From the NCBI RefSeq assembly GCF_006496635.1, contig NZ_CP022958.1, positions 5,336,078 through 5,400,077 on the forward strand: 64,000 nucleotides of DNA. Direction: 5' to 3'. Origin of the DNA: Azoarcus sp. DD4 (lineage in GTDB: Bacteria > Pseudomonadota > Gammaproteobacteria > Burkholderiales > Rhodocyclaceae). Position 1 is the stretch's first letter, and each line of letters begins with the position of its first letter. Positions 18,262-27,041 of the stretch are shown piece after piece. The translations under genes and the position numbers were made by a program. A model generated the notes under the pieces. The model saw only the letters and a list, made by a program, of their open reading frames with translations, was not told where the DNA came from and did not search any database.

Positions 18262-19182
18262 ATGCGATTCACCATCTACCAGGAAAGCCGGATCGGCCGG
18301 CGCAAGACCAACCAGGACCGCATCGCCTACTGCTATTCGCGCGATTCACTGCTGATGCTGATCGCCGACGGCATGGGCGGTCATCTGCACGGCGAGGTCG
18401 CCGCCCATATCGCGGTGCAGTTCATCACCCAGGCCTTTCAGCGCGAAGCCCAGCCGCTGCTGCAGGATCCCGGCCTGTTCCTGTCGCGCGCGCTGGTCAA
18501 TGCCCATCACGCCATCCTCGACTACGCGCTCGACAAGAACCTGCCGGAGGCGCCGCGTACCACGGTGGTGGCCTGCATCGTCCAGGAAGGCTTCGCCTAC
18601 TGGGCGCATGCCGGCGACTCGCGGCTCTATCTCATGCGCCAGGGCAAGATCGTCGCCCAGACGCGCGACCACTCGCGCGTGCAACTGATGCTGGAGCAGG
18701 GCCTGCTCGACGCCGAAGGTGCCGCCCGCCATCCCGGCCGCAACCGCATCTATTCCTGCCTGGGCGGCAACCATGCGCCGCAGATCGAGTTCTCTCGCCG
18801 CACCCCGCTGCACGACGGCGACGTCTTCCTGCTGTGCACCGACGGCCTGTGGGGCCCGCTCAACAACGACGCTCTGGTGCTCGGGCTGGCCGACACCAAC
18901 CTGATGACCGCCATTCCGCGCCTGCTCACCCGCGCCGAGACAAGCGCCGGCAGCAGCTGCGACAATCTGTCGGCGGTGGCGATGTGCTGGCACGACGACC
19001 AGGCGCAGGCCCTGCCGGACGCCGTGTCCACCCAGACCATGGCGCTCAACAACTTCACCACCCAGCTCGACGCCTTCCAGCCCAGCCGCACGCCGGCCGC
19101 CGGCGTCGAACTGTCGGACGACGACATCGAAAACGCGATCGCCGAGATCAATGCGGCAATCCACAAATTCTCCAAACCCTGA
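18262..19182 (+). CDS. PP2C-family serine/threonine phosphatase
   Basis: A 306-aa PPM/PP2C phosphatase. Metal-binding and catalytic motifs are present: RRKTNQDR near residue 13, LIADGMGGHLHGEVAA, TTVVACIV, YWAHAGDSRLYLMRQGKI, TRDHS and SSCDNLSAVAM. The last 55 residues are a low-complexity tail (TQTMALNNFTTQLDAFQPSRTPAAGVELSDDDIENAIAEI). It presumably reverses the upstream kinase; the 11-bp gap and the GGGAG ribosome site suggest co-transcription. Its last codons lie 13 bp before rph. Confidence 0.9.
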   Translation: MRFTIYQESRIGRRKTNQDRIAYCYSRDSLLMLIADGMGGHLHGEVAAHIAVQFITQAFQREAQPLLQDPGLFLSRALVNAHHAILDYALDKNLPEAPRTTVVACIVQEGFAYWAHAGDSRLYLMRQGKIVAQTRDHSRVQLMLEQGLLDAEGAARHPGRNRIYSCLGGNHAPQIEFSRRTPLHDGDVFLLCTDGLWGPLNNDALVLGLADTNLMTAIPRLLTRAETSAGSSCDNLSAVAMCWHDDQAQALPDAVSTQTMALNNFTTQLDAFQPSRTPAAGVELSDDDIENAIAEINAAIHKFSKP

Positions 19183-19195
19183 GCCTTACCAGCAC

Positions 19196-19915
19196 ATGCG
19201 ACCCAGCCAGCGCCAAGCCGACGAACTCCGCCCCGTCACCCTCACCCGCCGCTTCACCCGCCACGCCGAAGGATCGGTGCTCGTGGAATTCGGCGACACC
19301 CGCGTGCTGTGCACCGCCAGCGTCGAAGAGGCCGTGCCCGGCTTCCTCAAGGGCAAGGGACGCGGCTGGGTGACCGCCGAGTACGGCATGCTGCCGCGCG
19401 CCACCCATACCCGCAGCGCACGCGAGGCAGCCAAGGGCAAGCAGACCGGCCGCACCCAGGAGATCCAGCGCCTGATCGGCCGCAGCCTGCGCGCGGTGGT
19501 CGATCTCGCGGCGCTCGGCGAACGCCAGGTGGTGATCGACTGCGACGTACTGCAGGCCGACGGCGGCACCCGCACCGCGTCCATCACCGGTGCCTGCGTC
19601 GCCCTGCACGACGCACTCGAAGGCCTGGTGGCCGCCGGCAAGCTCGCCGCCAACCCGATGACCGACTTCGTTGCCGCGATCTCGGTGGGCATCGTCGATG
19701 GCGTACCGGTGCTGGACCTCGACTATGCTGAAGACTCCGGCTGCGACACCGACATGAACGTCGTCATGACCGGCAGCGGCGGCATGATCGAGGTCCAGGG
19801 CACGGCGGAAGGCACGCCCTTCTCGCGCGCCGAGCTCAACGCCCTGCTCGATCTCGCCGATGCCGGCATCGGCCAGCTGATCGGCATGCAGAAGGCCGCC
19901 ATCGCAGGAGCCTGA
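19196..19915 (+). CDS. rph: Ribonuclease PH
   Basis: A phosphorolytic 3'-5' exoribonuclease that trims tRNA 3' ends; 239 aa from ATG 19196, the usual length. An upstream in-frame ATG at 19151 would overlap the phosphatase gene and was rejected. Signatures include MRPSQRQADELRPVTLTRRFTRHAEGSVLVEFGDTRVLCTASVEE, GWVTAEYGMLPRATHTRSAREAAKGKQTGRTQEIQRLIGRSLRAVVDL and DCDVLQADGGTRTASITGACVAL. It is followed by rdgB after 2 bp, a common pairing. Confidence 0.96.
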   Translation: MRPSQRQADELRPVTLTRRFTRHAEGSVLVEFGDTRVLCTASVEEAVPGFLKGKGRGWVTAEYGMLPRATHTRSAREAAKGKQTGRTQEIQRLIGRSLRAVVDLAALGERQVVIDCDVLQADGGTRTASITGACVALHDALEGLVAAGKLAANPMTDFVAAISVGIVDGVPVLDLDYAEDSGCDTDMNVVMTGSGGMIEVQGTAEGTPFSRAELNALLDLADAGIGQLIGMQKAAIAGA

Positions 19916-19917
19916 CC

Positions 19918-20514
19918 ATGAGCAAACGACTCGTCCTCGCCAGCAACAACGCCAAGAAGGCCGCCGAGATGCAGGCCCTGCTCGCACCGCTCGGCATCGA
20001 GGTCGTGCCTCAGTCGGCGCTCGGCGTCGCCGAAGCCGAAGAACCGCACGCCACCTTCGTCGAGAACGCCCTCGCCAAGGCCCGCCACGCCGCGGCCGCC
20101 ACCGGCCTGCCGGCGGTGGCCGACGACTCCGGCCTGTGCGTGGCCGCGCTCGGCGGCGCGCCCGGCGTGATCTCCGCCCGTTACGCCGGCGAACCCAAGT
20201 CCGACGCCCGCAACAACGCCCTGCTGCTGGAAAGGCTGGCCGGCGCCGCCGACCGCAGCGCCTACTTCTATTCGGCGGTGGTGCTGGTGCGCCATGCCGA
20301 CGACCCGCGCCCGCTGATCGCCGACGGCGAATGGCACGGCACCATCCTCGAGGCCGCACGCGGCGAAGGCGGCTTCGGCTACGACCCGCTGTTCTGGCTG
20401 CCCGAACTCGGCCAGACCGCCGCCGAACTCGACGCCGCGCTCAAGAACACCCTCAGCCACCGCGGTGCCGCGATGCGCCACCTGCTCGACCGCCTCAAGA
20501 CCCATCCGCTGTGA
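19918..20514 (+). CDS. rdgB: dITP/XTP pyrophosphatase (RdgB/HAM1)
   Basis: 198 aa. It hydrolyses non-canonical purine triphosphates (dITP, XTP) to monophosphates, keeping them out of DNA. The SNNAKKAAEM substrate loop, ENALAKARHAA, ADDSGLCVAALGGAPGVISARYAG and GGFGYDPLFWLPELGQTAAEL all match the family. Its stop codon overlaps the hemW GTG by 4 bp (GTGA), so rph-rdgB-hemW probably form one transcript. Confidence 0.96.
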   Translation: MSKRLVLASNNAKKAAEMQALLAPLGIEVVPQSALGVAEAEEPHATFVENALAKARHAAAATGLPAVADDSGLCVAALGGAPGVISARYAGEPKSDARNNALLLERLAGAADRSAYFYSAVVLVRHADDPRPLIADGEWHGTILEAARGEGGFGYDPLFWLPELGQTAAELDAALKNTLSHRGAAMRHLLDRLKTHPL

Positions 20515-21749
20515 GCGAACGCCGCATCATCCCGCTGACGCCGGCGCCGGCCCCAAGCGCGGCCGCCTCGGCGTTCTCCCTTCCAGAACGCCCGCAGCTC
20601 GGCGCGCCGCCGCCGCTCGCGCTCTACGTGCATTTCCCGTGGTGCGTGAAGAAGTGCCCCTACTGCGACTTCAACTCGCATGCGCCACGCGGCAGCGACG
20701 CCGGCATTCCCGAAGACGCCTGGGTGGATGCGGTGGTGGCCGACCTCGAAGCCGCGCTGCCGCAGGTGTGGGGCCGCCGGGTGCACAGCATCTTCATCGG
20801 CGGCGGCACCCCCAGCCTGATGTCGGCCGCGGCGCTCGACCGCCTGCTCACCGCGATCCGCATGCGCCTGCCGCTCGACCCGATGGCCGAAATCACGCTG
20901 GAAGCCAATCCCGGCACGGTGGAAGCCGGCCGCTTCCGCGACTTTCGCGCCACCGGCGTCAACCGGCTGTCGCTCGGCATCCAGAGCTTCGACGACGCCA
21001 TGCTCGGCCGCCTCGGCCGCATCCACGGCGGCGACGAGGCCCGGCGCGCGATCGAAGGTGCGCTCACCCATTTCGAGCGGGTCAACCTCGACCTGATGTA
21101 CGCGCTGCCCCAGCAGACGCTGGACGCCGCGCTCGCCGATGTCGACACCGCAGTGGCTTTCGGCGTCAGCCACCTGTCCTGCTACCATCTGACGCTGGAA
21201 CCGAACACGCCCTTCGCCCACAGCCCGCCGCCGCTGCCCGACGACGACCTCGCCGCCGACATGCAGGACGCGATAGAGGCGCGACTGGCCGACGCCGGTT
21301 TCCGCCACTACGAGACCTCGGCCTTCGCCCGTCCCGGCCAGGAAAGCCGCCACAACCTCAACTACTGGACCTTCGGCGACTACCTCGGCATCGGCCCCGG
21401 CGCCCACGGCAAGCTCTCCAGCCATGAAGGCATCGTCCGCGAGATGCGCCACAAGCATCCGCAGCGCTACCTCGAAGGCGCGGCCCGCGGCGATTTCGTG
21501 CAGGAAAGACGCGAGGTGACGGTAACCGAACTGCCCTTCGAGTTCATGATGAACGCGCTGCGGCTCACCGGGGGCTTTCCGCGCACCTTGTTCGCCGCCC
21601 GCACCGGCCTGCCGCTGACGGCCATCGAGGCCGAGCTGCGCGACGCGCTCGAACGCGGCCTGCTGGCCATCGACGCCGAAACCATACGGCCCACCGAACA
21701 CGGCCGCCGCTTCCTCAACGACCTGCTGCAGACCTTCCTGCGCGACTGA
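20511..21749 (+). CDS. hemW: HemW, radical SAM haem chaperone
   Basis: A HemN-like radical SAM protein of 412 aa starting at GTG 20511, which overlaps the rdgB stop. The 4Fe-4S motif is CVKKCPYC (CxxxCxxC) in LYVHFPWCVKKCPYCDFNSHAP, followed by FIGGGTPSLMSAAAL and NRLSLGIQSFDDAMLGRLGRIH. HemW lacks coproporphyrinogen oxidase activity and acts in haem delivery. An N-terminal tail of about 35 residues precedes the conserved core. It is the last gene of the group and converges on the next gene. Confidence 0.93.
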   Translation: MSERRIIPLTPAPAPSAAASAFSLPERPQLGAPPPLALYVHFPWCVKKCPYCDFNSHAPRGSDAGIPEDAWVDAVVADLEAALPQVWGRRVHSIFIGGGTPSLMSAAALDRLLTAIRMRLPLDPMAEITLEANPGTVEAGRFRDFRATGVNRLSLGIQSFDDAMLGRLGRIHGGDEARRAIEGALTHFERVNLDLMYALPQQTLDAALADVDTAVAFGVSHLSCYHLTLEPNTPFAHSPPPLPDDDLAADMQDAIEARLADAGFRHYETSAFARPGQESRHNLNYWTFGDYLGIGPGAHGKLSSHEGIVREMRHKHPQRYLEGAARGDFVQERREVTVTELPFEFMMNALRLTGGFPRTLFAARTGLPLTAIEAELRDALERGLLAIDAETIRPTEHGRRFLNDLLQTFLRD

Positions 21750-21783
21750 AACGCACCCCACACCGCCGCGCCTGCCCGAGGGC

Positions 21784-22293
21784 TCAGATCACCTGCAGCA
21801 GCTTGGTGCGCAACGCCTCGGCCTCGCGCCGCCCTTCGCGCGAGCCGACCAGGGCGTGGTACCACTCGTCGAACAGGCTGCGCAGCGCGGCGTGGTCCGC
21901 GGCGCGCTCGATGCGTTCCAGCAACGAGCTCGCCCCCAGGCCGCCGACGAAGGCGTTGATGGTGTTGCTCATGAAATTGCGGGCCTGCTGCAGCCTCAGG
22001 GTATCGCCGTCCGCCGGCAGCCCGGCGAAGGCGGTGATGGAAGGTAGCGCGCCGGCCGGGGCGGCGAACGCCCCGCTGTCGTCGCTCACGACCGCCACCT
22101 CGATATAGCCTTCCTCTTCCAGCATGCCCAGCGTGTGCTGGAGATCGTCCGACTGCAGCATGCCGCGCAACTCGTCCACCGTGCGCCGGCCATCGACGAA
22201 GATCAGTACCCGCCGCTGTCGCGGCGTCAGGCCGCCGGCCTTGCCGGCAATCTCTTCATGTCCCTTCGCTGTCTTGGCGAATACCACGGCCAT
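21784..22293 (-). CDS. Hypothetical protein with an N-terminal winged-helix-like region
   Basis: A 169-aa protein that I cannot name. Residues 10-75 (KGHEEIAGKAGGLTPRQRRVLIFVDGRRTVDELRGMLQSDDLQHTLGMLEEEGYIEV) look like a small winged-helix module of the type that scores hydrophobic strands and helices in regulatory proteins. A linker rich in Ala/Pro and a helical C-terminal region (about 100-169) follow. There is no signal peptide or membrane segment. It lies 64 bp downstream of sppA on the same strand and probably ends the thiS-thiG-trmB-sppA run. A regulatory role is a guess. Confidence 0.6.
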   Translation of the reverse strand: MAVVFAKTAKGHEEIAGKAGGLTPRQRRVLIFVDGRRTVDELRGMLQSDDLQHTLGMLEEEGYIEVAVVSDDSGAFAAPAGALPSITAFAGLPADGDTLRLQQARNFMSNTINAFVGGLGASSLLERIERAADHAALRSLFDEWYHALVGSREGRREAEALRTKLLQVI

Positions 22294-22357
22294 GCTTCGT
22301 CTCCCCGCTGTTATTGTGCGGGGATTCTTGCATGACAGACAGCAGATTGGGAGCCGT

Positions 22358-24190
22358 CTACTCCGGTGCGGCGCACAGGCAGTGTACGTAGAAATGCTGC
22401 GGGTCGTTCCACTGCAGCAACGCGGCCGCCTCTGCCTCCAGCCCGGCCAGCAGGCGGCCGAGCGGCGAAGCCGGGACACCCGACGGCACGGCGTCGATGC
22501 CGGCGAAGGCCAGCAGACGATGCAGCAGGAGCCGGCCGGCCGACACCTCGGCCGCCGGCCACACCACGGTGTAGTGTTCCAGGCCGGCGCGCTGCGCCGC
22601 CGCCGCCACCGCGGCCTCGACGCCCCCCAGCCGGTCCACCAGGCGGAGGCGGGCGGCGGCCTCGCCGGTCCAGACCCGGCCGCGCGCCACCTCGTCCACC
22701 TCGGTGGCCTGCATGCCGCGCGCCTGCGCCACGACATCGAGGAAGCGCCGATAACCGTGTTCGATGCCGAGCTGCAGGGCATCCGCCACGGCAGGATCGA
22801 GCGGCCGCCGCGGATCGGGCAGGCCGGCCAGCGGTCCGGTGGTGACGCCATCCACGGTGACACCGAGCCGCTTGAGCGGCTGCGACAGTTCAGGAATCAG
22901 GGCGAAGATGCCGATCGAGCCGGTGAGCGTGCTCGGCGCCGCCCAGATCTCGTCCGCCCCGGCGGCAATCCAGTAGCCGCCGGACGCCGCGACCGAACTC
23001 ATCGAAGCGATCACCGGTTTGCCGGCGCGACGGGTGAGCTCCAGCTCGCGGCGGATCAGTTCGGACGCCCACGCGCTGCCGCCCGGACTGTCGATGCGCA
23101 GCACCACCGCCTTCACCGCGGCGTCCTCGCGCGCTTCGCGTATCTGCCGTGCCAGGGTGTCGCCGCCGACCACGCCGGCCGGTTGCTCGCCGTCGGCGAT
23201 CGCGCCCTGCGCCACCACCACCGCGACGCGGTCGGCATGCTGCGGCTTGGTCGCGCGCAGCGCGAACAGGTAGGCGGCGGCGTCGACCTGACGGAAATCC
23301 TTGCCGGAATTGTCGGCGCCGACCCGCTCGATCAGGCGGGCGCGCCATTCGTCACGGGTCGACAGCCGGTCGACCAGACCGGCGGCACGCGCGGCCTGCG
23401 CGGCATCGCCACCGGCCGCGGCCAGGGCGTCGCGGTAGCGCAGCACATAGGCGTCGAGCGCCTCCGGCGTCAGCTTGCGGGCGCCGGCAACGTCGCCGCG
23501 GAACACCTGCCACAATTCGTCGACCAGCGCCTGGGTGGATTCGCGATCCTCCGCCGACATGTCGCTGCGGGTGAAGGGTTCGGAGAAGGACTTGTACTCG
23601 CCGACGCGGAAGACGTGCAGCTTCACGCCCAATGCATCGAGTGCGCCCTTGAAGTAGGTGACATAGCGCGACAGGCCCTGCAGCAGCAGGAAACCGTCCG
23701 GCGACAGGTGCACCTCGTCAGCCAGCGCGGCCAGGTAGTACTGCGCCTGGGTATAGCGTTCGCCGCGGGCGAGCACTGGCTTGCCGGTGGCCTTGAAGGC
23801 GAGGATGGCCTCACGCAGCTCGGTCAGCTTGGAGAGGCCGCCGGCGCGCAGGTCGTCGGTCTCGATCACCAGCGCGCCGATGCGTTCGTCGTTGGCGGCG
23901 GCGCGCAGGGCTTCGAGCAGGTCGTTGAGCGCCACCTGGCCGCCGGCGGCTTCGCCGCGCAGCAGCGCCAGCGGTTCGTCCACCACCACCTGTTCGACCA
24001 GCACGCCGCTCGGTTTGAGTACCAGCGCCGCGCCCTGCGGCACGTCCGGCAGCGCGCGGAAGAAGGCGAACAGGCCGGCGACGATCAGTGCCAGCAGCAC
24101 CAGGTTGAGCGTCGTGCGACGCAGCAGGTCCACGCCACGCCAGATGCCGCCCAGCACCCGGCCGATGAATCGGAACAGCCTACGCAACAC
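22358..24190 (-). CDS. sppA: Signal peptide peptidase SppA (67K type)
   Basis: A 610-aa membrane-anchored serine protease that degrades cleaved signal peptides. One N-terminal membrane segment lies at about residues 27-46. The two-repeat architecture of the long SppA form is present. The Lys/Ser catalytic dyad is visible as K200 in FRVGEYKSFSEP (N-terminal repeat) and S403 in SMSSVAASGGYW (C-terminal repeat), with RIDSPGGSAWASE between. The length matches E. coli SppA. The next gene upstream on the same strand is trmB, 44 bp away. Confidence 0.94.
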   Translation of the reverse strand: MLRRLFRFIGRVLGGIWRGVDLLRRTTLNLVLLALIVAGLFAFFRALPDVPQGAALVLKPSGVLVEQVVVDEPLALLRGEAAGGQVALNDLLEALRAAANDERIGALVIETDDLRAGGLSKLTELREAILAFKATGKPVLARGERYTQAQYYLAALADEVHLSPDGFLLLQGLSRYVTYFKGALDALGVKLHVFRVGEYKSFSEPFTRSDMSAEDRESTQALVDELWQVFRGDVAGARKLTPEALDAYVLRYRDALAAAGGDAAQAARAAGLVDRLSTRDEWRARLIERVGADNSGKDFRQVDAAAYLFALRATKPQHADRVAVVVAQGAIADGEQPAGVVGGDTLARQIREAREDAAVKAVVLRIDSPGGSAWASELIRRELELTRRAGKPVIASMSSVAASGGYWIAAGADEIWAAPSTLTGSIGIFALIPELSQPLKRLGVTVDGVTTGPLAGLPDPRRPLDPAVADALQLGIEHGYRRFLDVVAQARGMQATEVDEVARGRVWTGEAAARLRLVDRLGGVEAAVAAAAQRAGLEHYTVVWPAAEVSAGRLLLHRLLAFAGIDAVPSGVPASPLGRLLAGLEAEAAALLQWNDPQHFYVHCLCAAPE

Positions 24191-24234
24191 GGTTCGCCCT
24201 CCTCGACGATCTCAGGGCCGGGCGCTGCCCGGCG

Positions 24235-24975
24235 TCAGCGGCGGCGGAAGACGAGATCCCACACGCCGTGGCCCAGCTTGAGGCCGCGGTTTTCGAATTT
24301 GGTCAGCGGCCGGTAATCCGGCCGCGGTGCGAAGCCGTCTGCGGTGTTCTGCAGCGAGGGCTCAGCGGCGAGGATCTCCAGCATCCAGTGCGCATAATGC
24401 TCCCAATCGGTCGCGCAATGCAGATAGCCGCCGGGGGCGAGCTTCTGCGCCACCAGGGCGACGAAATCGGGCTGGATCAGGCGGCGCTTGTAATGGCGCG
24501 CCTTGCGCCAGGGATCGGGGAAGAACACGTGTACGCCGGCGAGCGCGCCGTCGGCGATCATGTCGCGCATCACCTCGACGGCATCGTGCTGCATGATGCG
24601 CACGTTGGCGAGGCCGTTCTCGGCCACCAGCTTGCACATCGCGCCGACGCCGGGGCCGTGCACCTCGATGCCGAGGTAATCCTGCTCGGGATGCGCAACG
24701 GCGATCTTCGCGGTGGTCTCGCCCATGCCGAAGCCGATCTCGAGGATCTTGGGCGCGCTGCGGCCGAAGGCGGCGTCGAGGTCGAGCGGTGCCGCCCGGT
24801 ATTCGATACCGATCTTGGGCAGCATGTCTTCCAGGTAGCGTTGCTGCGCGCCCGACATCCGGCCCTGGCGCAGCACGAAGCTGCGGATGCTGCGGCTGGA
24901 GAAGCGGTGTTCCGGGCGGTCCTGGGCGATCAGCTCGACCGCGCCTGCGGCCGGCTTGTGTTCCATATCGCTCAT
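24235..24975 (-). CDS. trmB: tRNA (guanine-N7)-methyltransferase
   Basis: 246 aa. It forms m7G46 in tRNA variable loops using SAM. Conserved blocks are RSFVLRQGRMSGAQQRYLEDMLPK, the SAM site ILEIGFGMGETTAKIAV, YLGIEVHGPGVGAM and the catalytic FFPDPWRKARHYKRRLIQPDFV. The C-terminus (YRPLTKFENRGLKLGHGVWDLVF) contains the TxFExRG substrate motif. ATG 24975 overlaps the thiG stop by 4 bp, so the two are coupled. Confidence 0.95.
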   Translation of the reverse strand: MSDMEHKPAAGAVELIAQDRPEHRFSSRSIRSFVLRQGRMSGAQQRYLEDMLPKIGIEYRAAPLDLDAAFGRSAPKILEIGFGMGETTAKIAVAHPEQDYLGIEVHGPGVGAMCKLVAENGLANVRIMQHDAVEVMRDMIADGALAGVHVFFPDPWRKARHYKRRLIQPDFVALVAQKLAPGGYLHCATDWEHYAHWMLEILAAEPSLQNTADGFAPRPDYRPLTKFENRGLKLGHGVWDLVFRRR

Positions 24976-25757
24976 GAACCGATCAGCCCCGCGGTCGGCG
25001 AGCTCGGGTCGGCCGAGTAGAACTTGCGCGGCATGCGGCCGGCGAGGAAGGCCTCGCGGCCGGCCTCCACCGCCTTCCTCATCGCGCTCGCCATCAGCAC
25101 CGGCCGGCCGGCGGCTGCGATGGCGGTGTTCATCAGCACGCCGTCGCAGCCGAGTTCCATGGCGATCGCGGCATCCGACGCGGTGCCGACGCCGGCATCG
25201 ACCAGCACCGGCACCTTGGCGTTGTCGATGATGAGGCGCAGGTTCCACGGATTGAGGATGCCCATGCCGGAGCCGATCAGCGAGGCGAGCGGCATCACCG
25301 CGACGCAGCCGATCTCTTCGAGCATCTTGGCCTGGATAGGGTCGTCGGCGCAGTAAACCATCACGTCGAAGCCGTCCTTCACCAGGGTTTCCGCCGCCTT
25401 CAGGGTTTCCGGCATGTTGGGGAACAGCGACTTCGGATCGCCCAGCACCTCCAGCTTCACCAGCGCGTGGCCGTCGAGCAGCTCGCGCGCCAGCCGCAGC
25501 GTGCGCACCGCGTCGTCGGCGGTGTAGCAGCCGGCGGTGTTGGGCAGGATGGTGAACTGGTCCGGCGGCAGGGCATCGAGCAGATTGGGCTCGTCGGCGT
25601 TCTGGCCGATGTTGGTGCGGCGGATCGCAACGGTGACGATCTCGGCGCCGCTCGCGTCGATGGCCTCTCGCGTTTCGGCGAAATCCTTGTATTTGCCGGT
25701 ACCGACCAGCAGCCGGGAGCGGTATTGCTTTCCGGCGATCACCAGGGCGTCGTTCAT
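24972..25757 (-). CDS. thiG: Thiazole synthase
   Basis: A 261-aa TIM-barrel enzyme that builds the thiazole phosphate of thiamine from deoxyxylulose phosphate, dehydroglycine and ThiS-thiocarboxylate. The Schiff-base lysine lies in HALVKLEVLGDPK. The phosphate-binding region is PVLVDAGVGTASDAAIAMELGCDGVLMNTAIAAA. ATG 25757 begins MNDALVIAGKQYRSRLLVGTGKYKD. It is 55 bp downstream of thiS. No TPP riboswitch is apparent upstream of thiS. Confidence 0.96.
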   Translation of the reverse strand: MNDALVIAGKQYRSRLLVGTGKYKDFAETREAIDASGAEIVTVAIRRTNIGQNADEPNLLDALPPDQFTILPNTAGCYTADDAVRTLRLARELLDGHALVKLEVLGDPKSLFPNMPETLKAAETLVKDGFDVMVYCADDPIQAKMLEEIGCVAVMPLASLIGSGMGILNPWNLRLIIDNAKVPVLVDAGVGTASDAAIAMELGCDGVLMNTAIAAAGRPVLMASAMRKAVEAGREAFLAGRMPRKFYSADPSSPTAGLIGS

Positions 25758-25812
25758 GGGGAAACCTGTGGGAGCTAGGGTGGGATAAAGGCGGTGGTGC
25801 GCAGCGTGGCGC

Positions 25813-26016
25813 TCAACCGCCACCGACCGCGACGACGATCTCGAGCCGGTCGCCGTCGACCAGCTGCGTCTCGCCGTGGCGCGCACGCGGCACGATGTCG
25901 CCGTTGCGCTCCACGGCGAGACGCTTGCCGGCGAGCTGGCGCTGTTCGAGCAGGCCTGCGACGGTGAGGCCGGCCTCGATCTCGGCGGGCTGGCCATTGA
26001 GGATGACGCGAATCAT
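25813..26016 (-). CDS. thiS: Sulfur carrier protein ThiS
   Basis: A 67-aa ubiquitin-like protein ending in the required Gly-Gly (VVAVGGG; here three glycines). The C-terminal glycine is adenylated and converted to a thiocarboxylate that donates sulfur to ThiG. The N-terminal MIRVILNGQPAEIEAGLTVAGLLEQ is typical. It is the first gene of a leftward run thiS-thiG-trmB-sppA. A TAAGAT -10-like sequence lies about 37 bp upstream of the start. Confidence 0.93.
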   Translation of the reverse strand: MIRVILNGQPAEIEAGLTVAGLLEQRQLAGKRLAVERNGDIVPRARHGETQLVDGDRLEIVVAVGGG

Positions 26017-26194
26017 GCGGGGAAACCGGTGCGAATCAGGGCGGAAATCTTATCACGCCCCATCGCCGCCACCGGCGCACCGCCGCAGCGTCCGCCCGAC
26101 AGTTGTCGACACCTGCCTCAAGCCCGCCATGCACATGAGCTTGCCGCCCCCCCGAGGCCTCCATGCGGGGTGTATTTCCTTGTCCCGATCTTTT

Positions 26195-26226
26195 TTGGAT
26201 ACAAGTTTGTATACTTTATTGTATCC
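26195..26226. promoter_or_regulatory. Inverted-repeat operator-like cluster (GGATACAA / TTGTATCC)
   Basis: A small AT-rich stretch in GC-rich surroundings holds GGATACAA (26197-26204), TTGTATAC (26207-26214) and TTGTATCC (26219-26226). The first and second form a 6+6 palindrome ATACAA-GT-TTGTAT. TATACT (26210-26215) may be a -10. The 11-mer TTGGATACAAG at 26195 differs by one base from TTGGATTCAAG upstream of the allophanate hydrolase gene. It may be a binding site for the nearby GntR regulator; this is inferred. Confidence 0.5.
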
Positions 26227-26400
26227 ATAAGCTAGATTCCAGGCAGTGCCCGGCACGCCGAGGCGCCAACTCCGTATCCACCACCCCGGAGGTCCTATCG
26301 ATCGGCTCGCCCACCGCCGCGGCAGCGCACGCCGCCACCCACACCATCCCGTCCGCCCCGCCTCACGCGACAAACCACGACTTTTCACGAAGGAATCGCC

Positions 26401-26685
26401 ATGAACGTACAGAACCTTGCCTATCGCCTGACCCTGACCGCCCTGCTGAGCTGCACCGCGGCCACCTTCGCCGCCACCGCCGCGGCCGAATGCAAGCTGC
26501 AACCGAACATCAAGGGCGATCTGCGTTGCGTGAAAGTGGCGACGGTCGCCGCTGCCGAGACGGCCATCTGTCCGCATGGTCCGGCGCTCAAACAGGCCTG
26601 TGCACCGCTGGCCGGCGGCATGGCTTCGCCACAAGCCGCCGACGGGCGCGTCGCCGCCGCTCCGATAGCTGCCGAATCGCGCTGA
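26401..26685 (+). CDS. Small secreted cysteine-containing protein, unknown function
   Basis: A 94-aa protein. Residues 1-29 form a Sec signal peptide (LTLTALLSCTAATFAATAAA, cleavage likely before ECKLQ). The mature part of about 65 residues has four cysteines (C31, C43, C57, C67), suggesting two disulfides in the periplasm, and an Ala-rich tail. GAAGGA at 8-13 bp before the ATG is a good ribosome site. I do not recognise the family. The upstream 170 bp contain the GGATACAA/TTGTATCC cluster, so it may be controlled with the biuret locus. Confidence 0.65.
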   Translation: MNVQNLAYRLTLTALLSCTAATFAATAAAECKLQPNIKGDLRCVKVATVAAAETAICPHGPALKQACAPLAGGMASPQAADGRVAAAPIAAESR

Positions 26686-27041
26686 CCGCCCTTGCCGGCG
26701 GCAGGCGGGCACACGGCAGGCGCACCGCCCGGGGAAGGCGATCGCCCCGACCGGCCTGTGCGAACCGCGTCGCCGGCACCGATGTTACGGCGGCCCTTCG
26801 CCAGCGCGTTTACGCTAGGCTATCCGCCATCCACATCGCTCGGCGGCGTATGGCGGCGATTGCGCCGACACGCTTCCCGGCGGCCATTTTCACGGAATGT
26901 GTGCCGTCCTCCGCGCAGGCCGCAAACGCCGACCGGCGCGGACAACGATGACAAAGACATCGACTGCGGACACACCACGGCACCGCCGGTCAATTCCCGA
27001 AACCGCCAGCGATGAGGCCCGAGTAAACGCTGCGAACCGAT
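26686..27041. other. Intergenic stretch before gntR
   Basis: 356 bp of GC-rich sequence between the small secreted protein and gntR. I see no convincing ORF, hairpin terminator or operator copy in it. The gntR ATG at 27042 has only a weak ribosome site. Confidence 0.5.

Noticed and set aside
26017..26160. Possible TPP riboswitch upstream of thiS
   Set aside because: I looked for the CTGAGA and ACCTGA elements and found neither on the minus strand.
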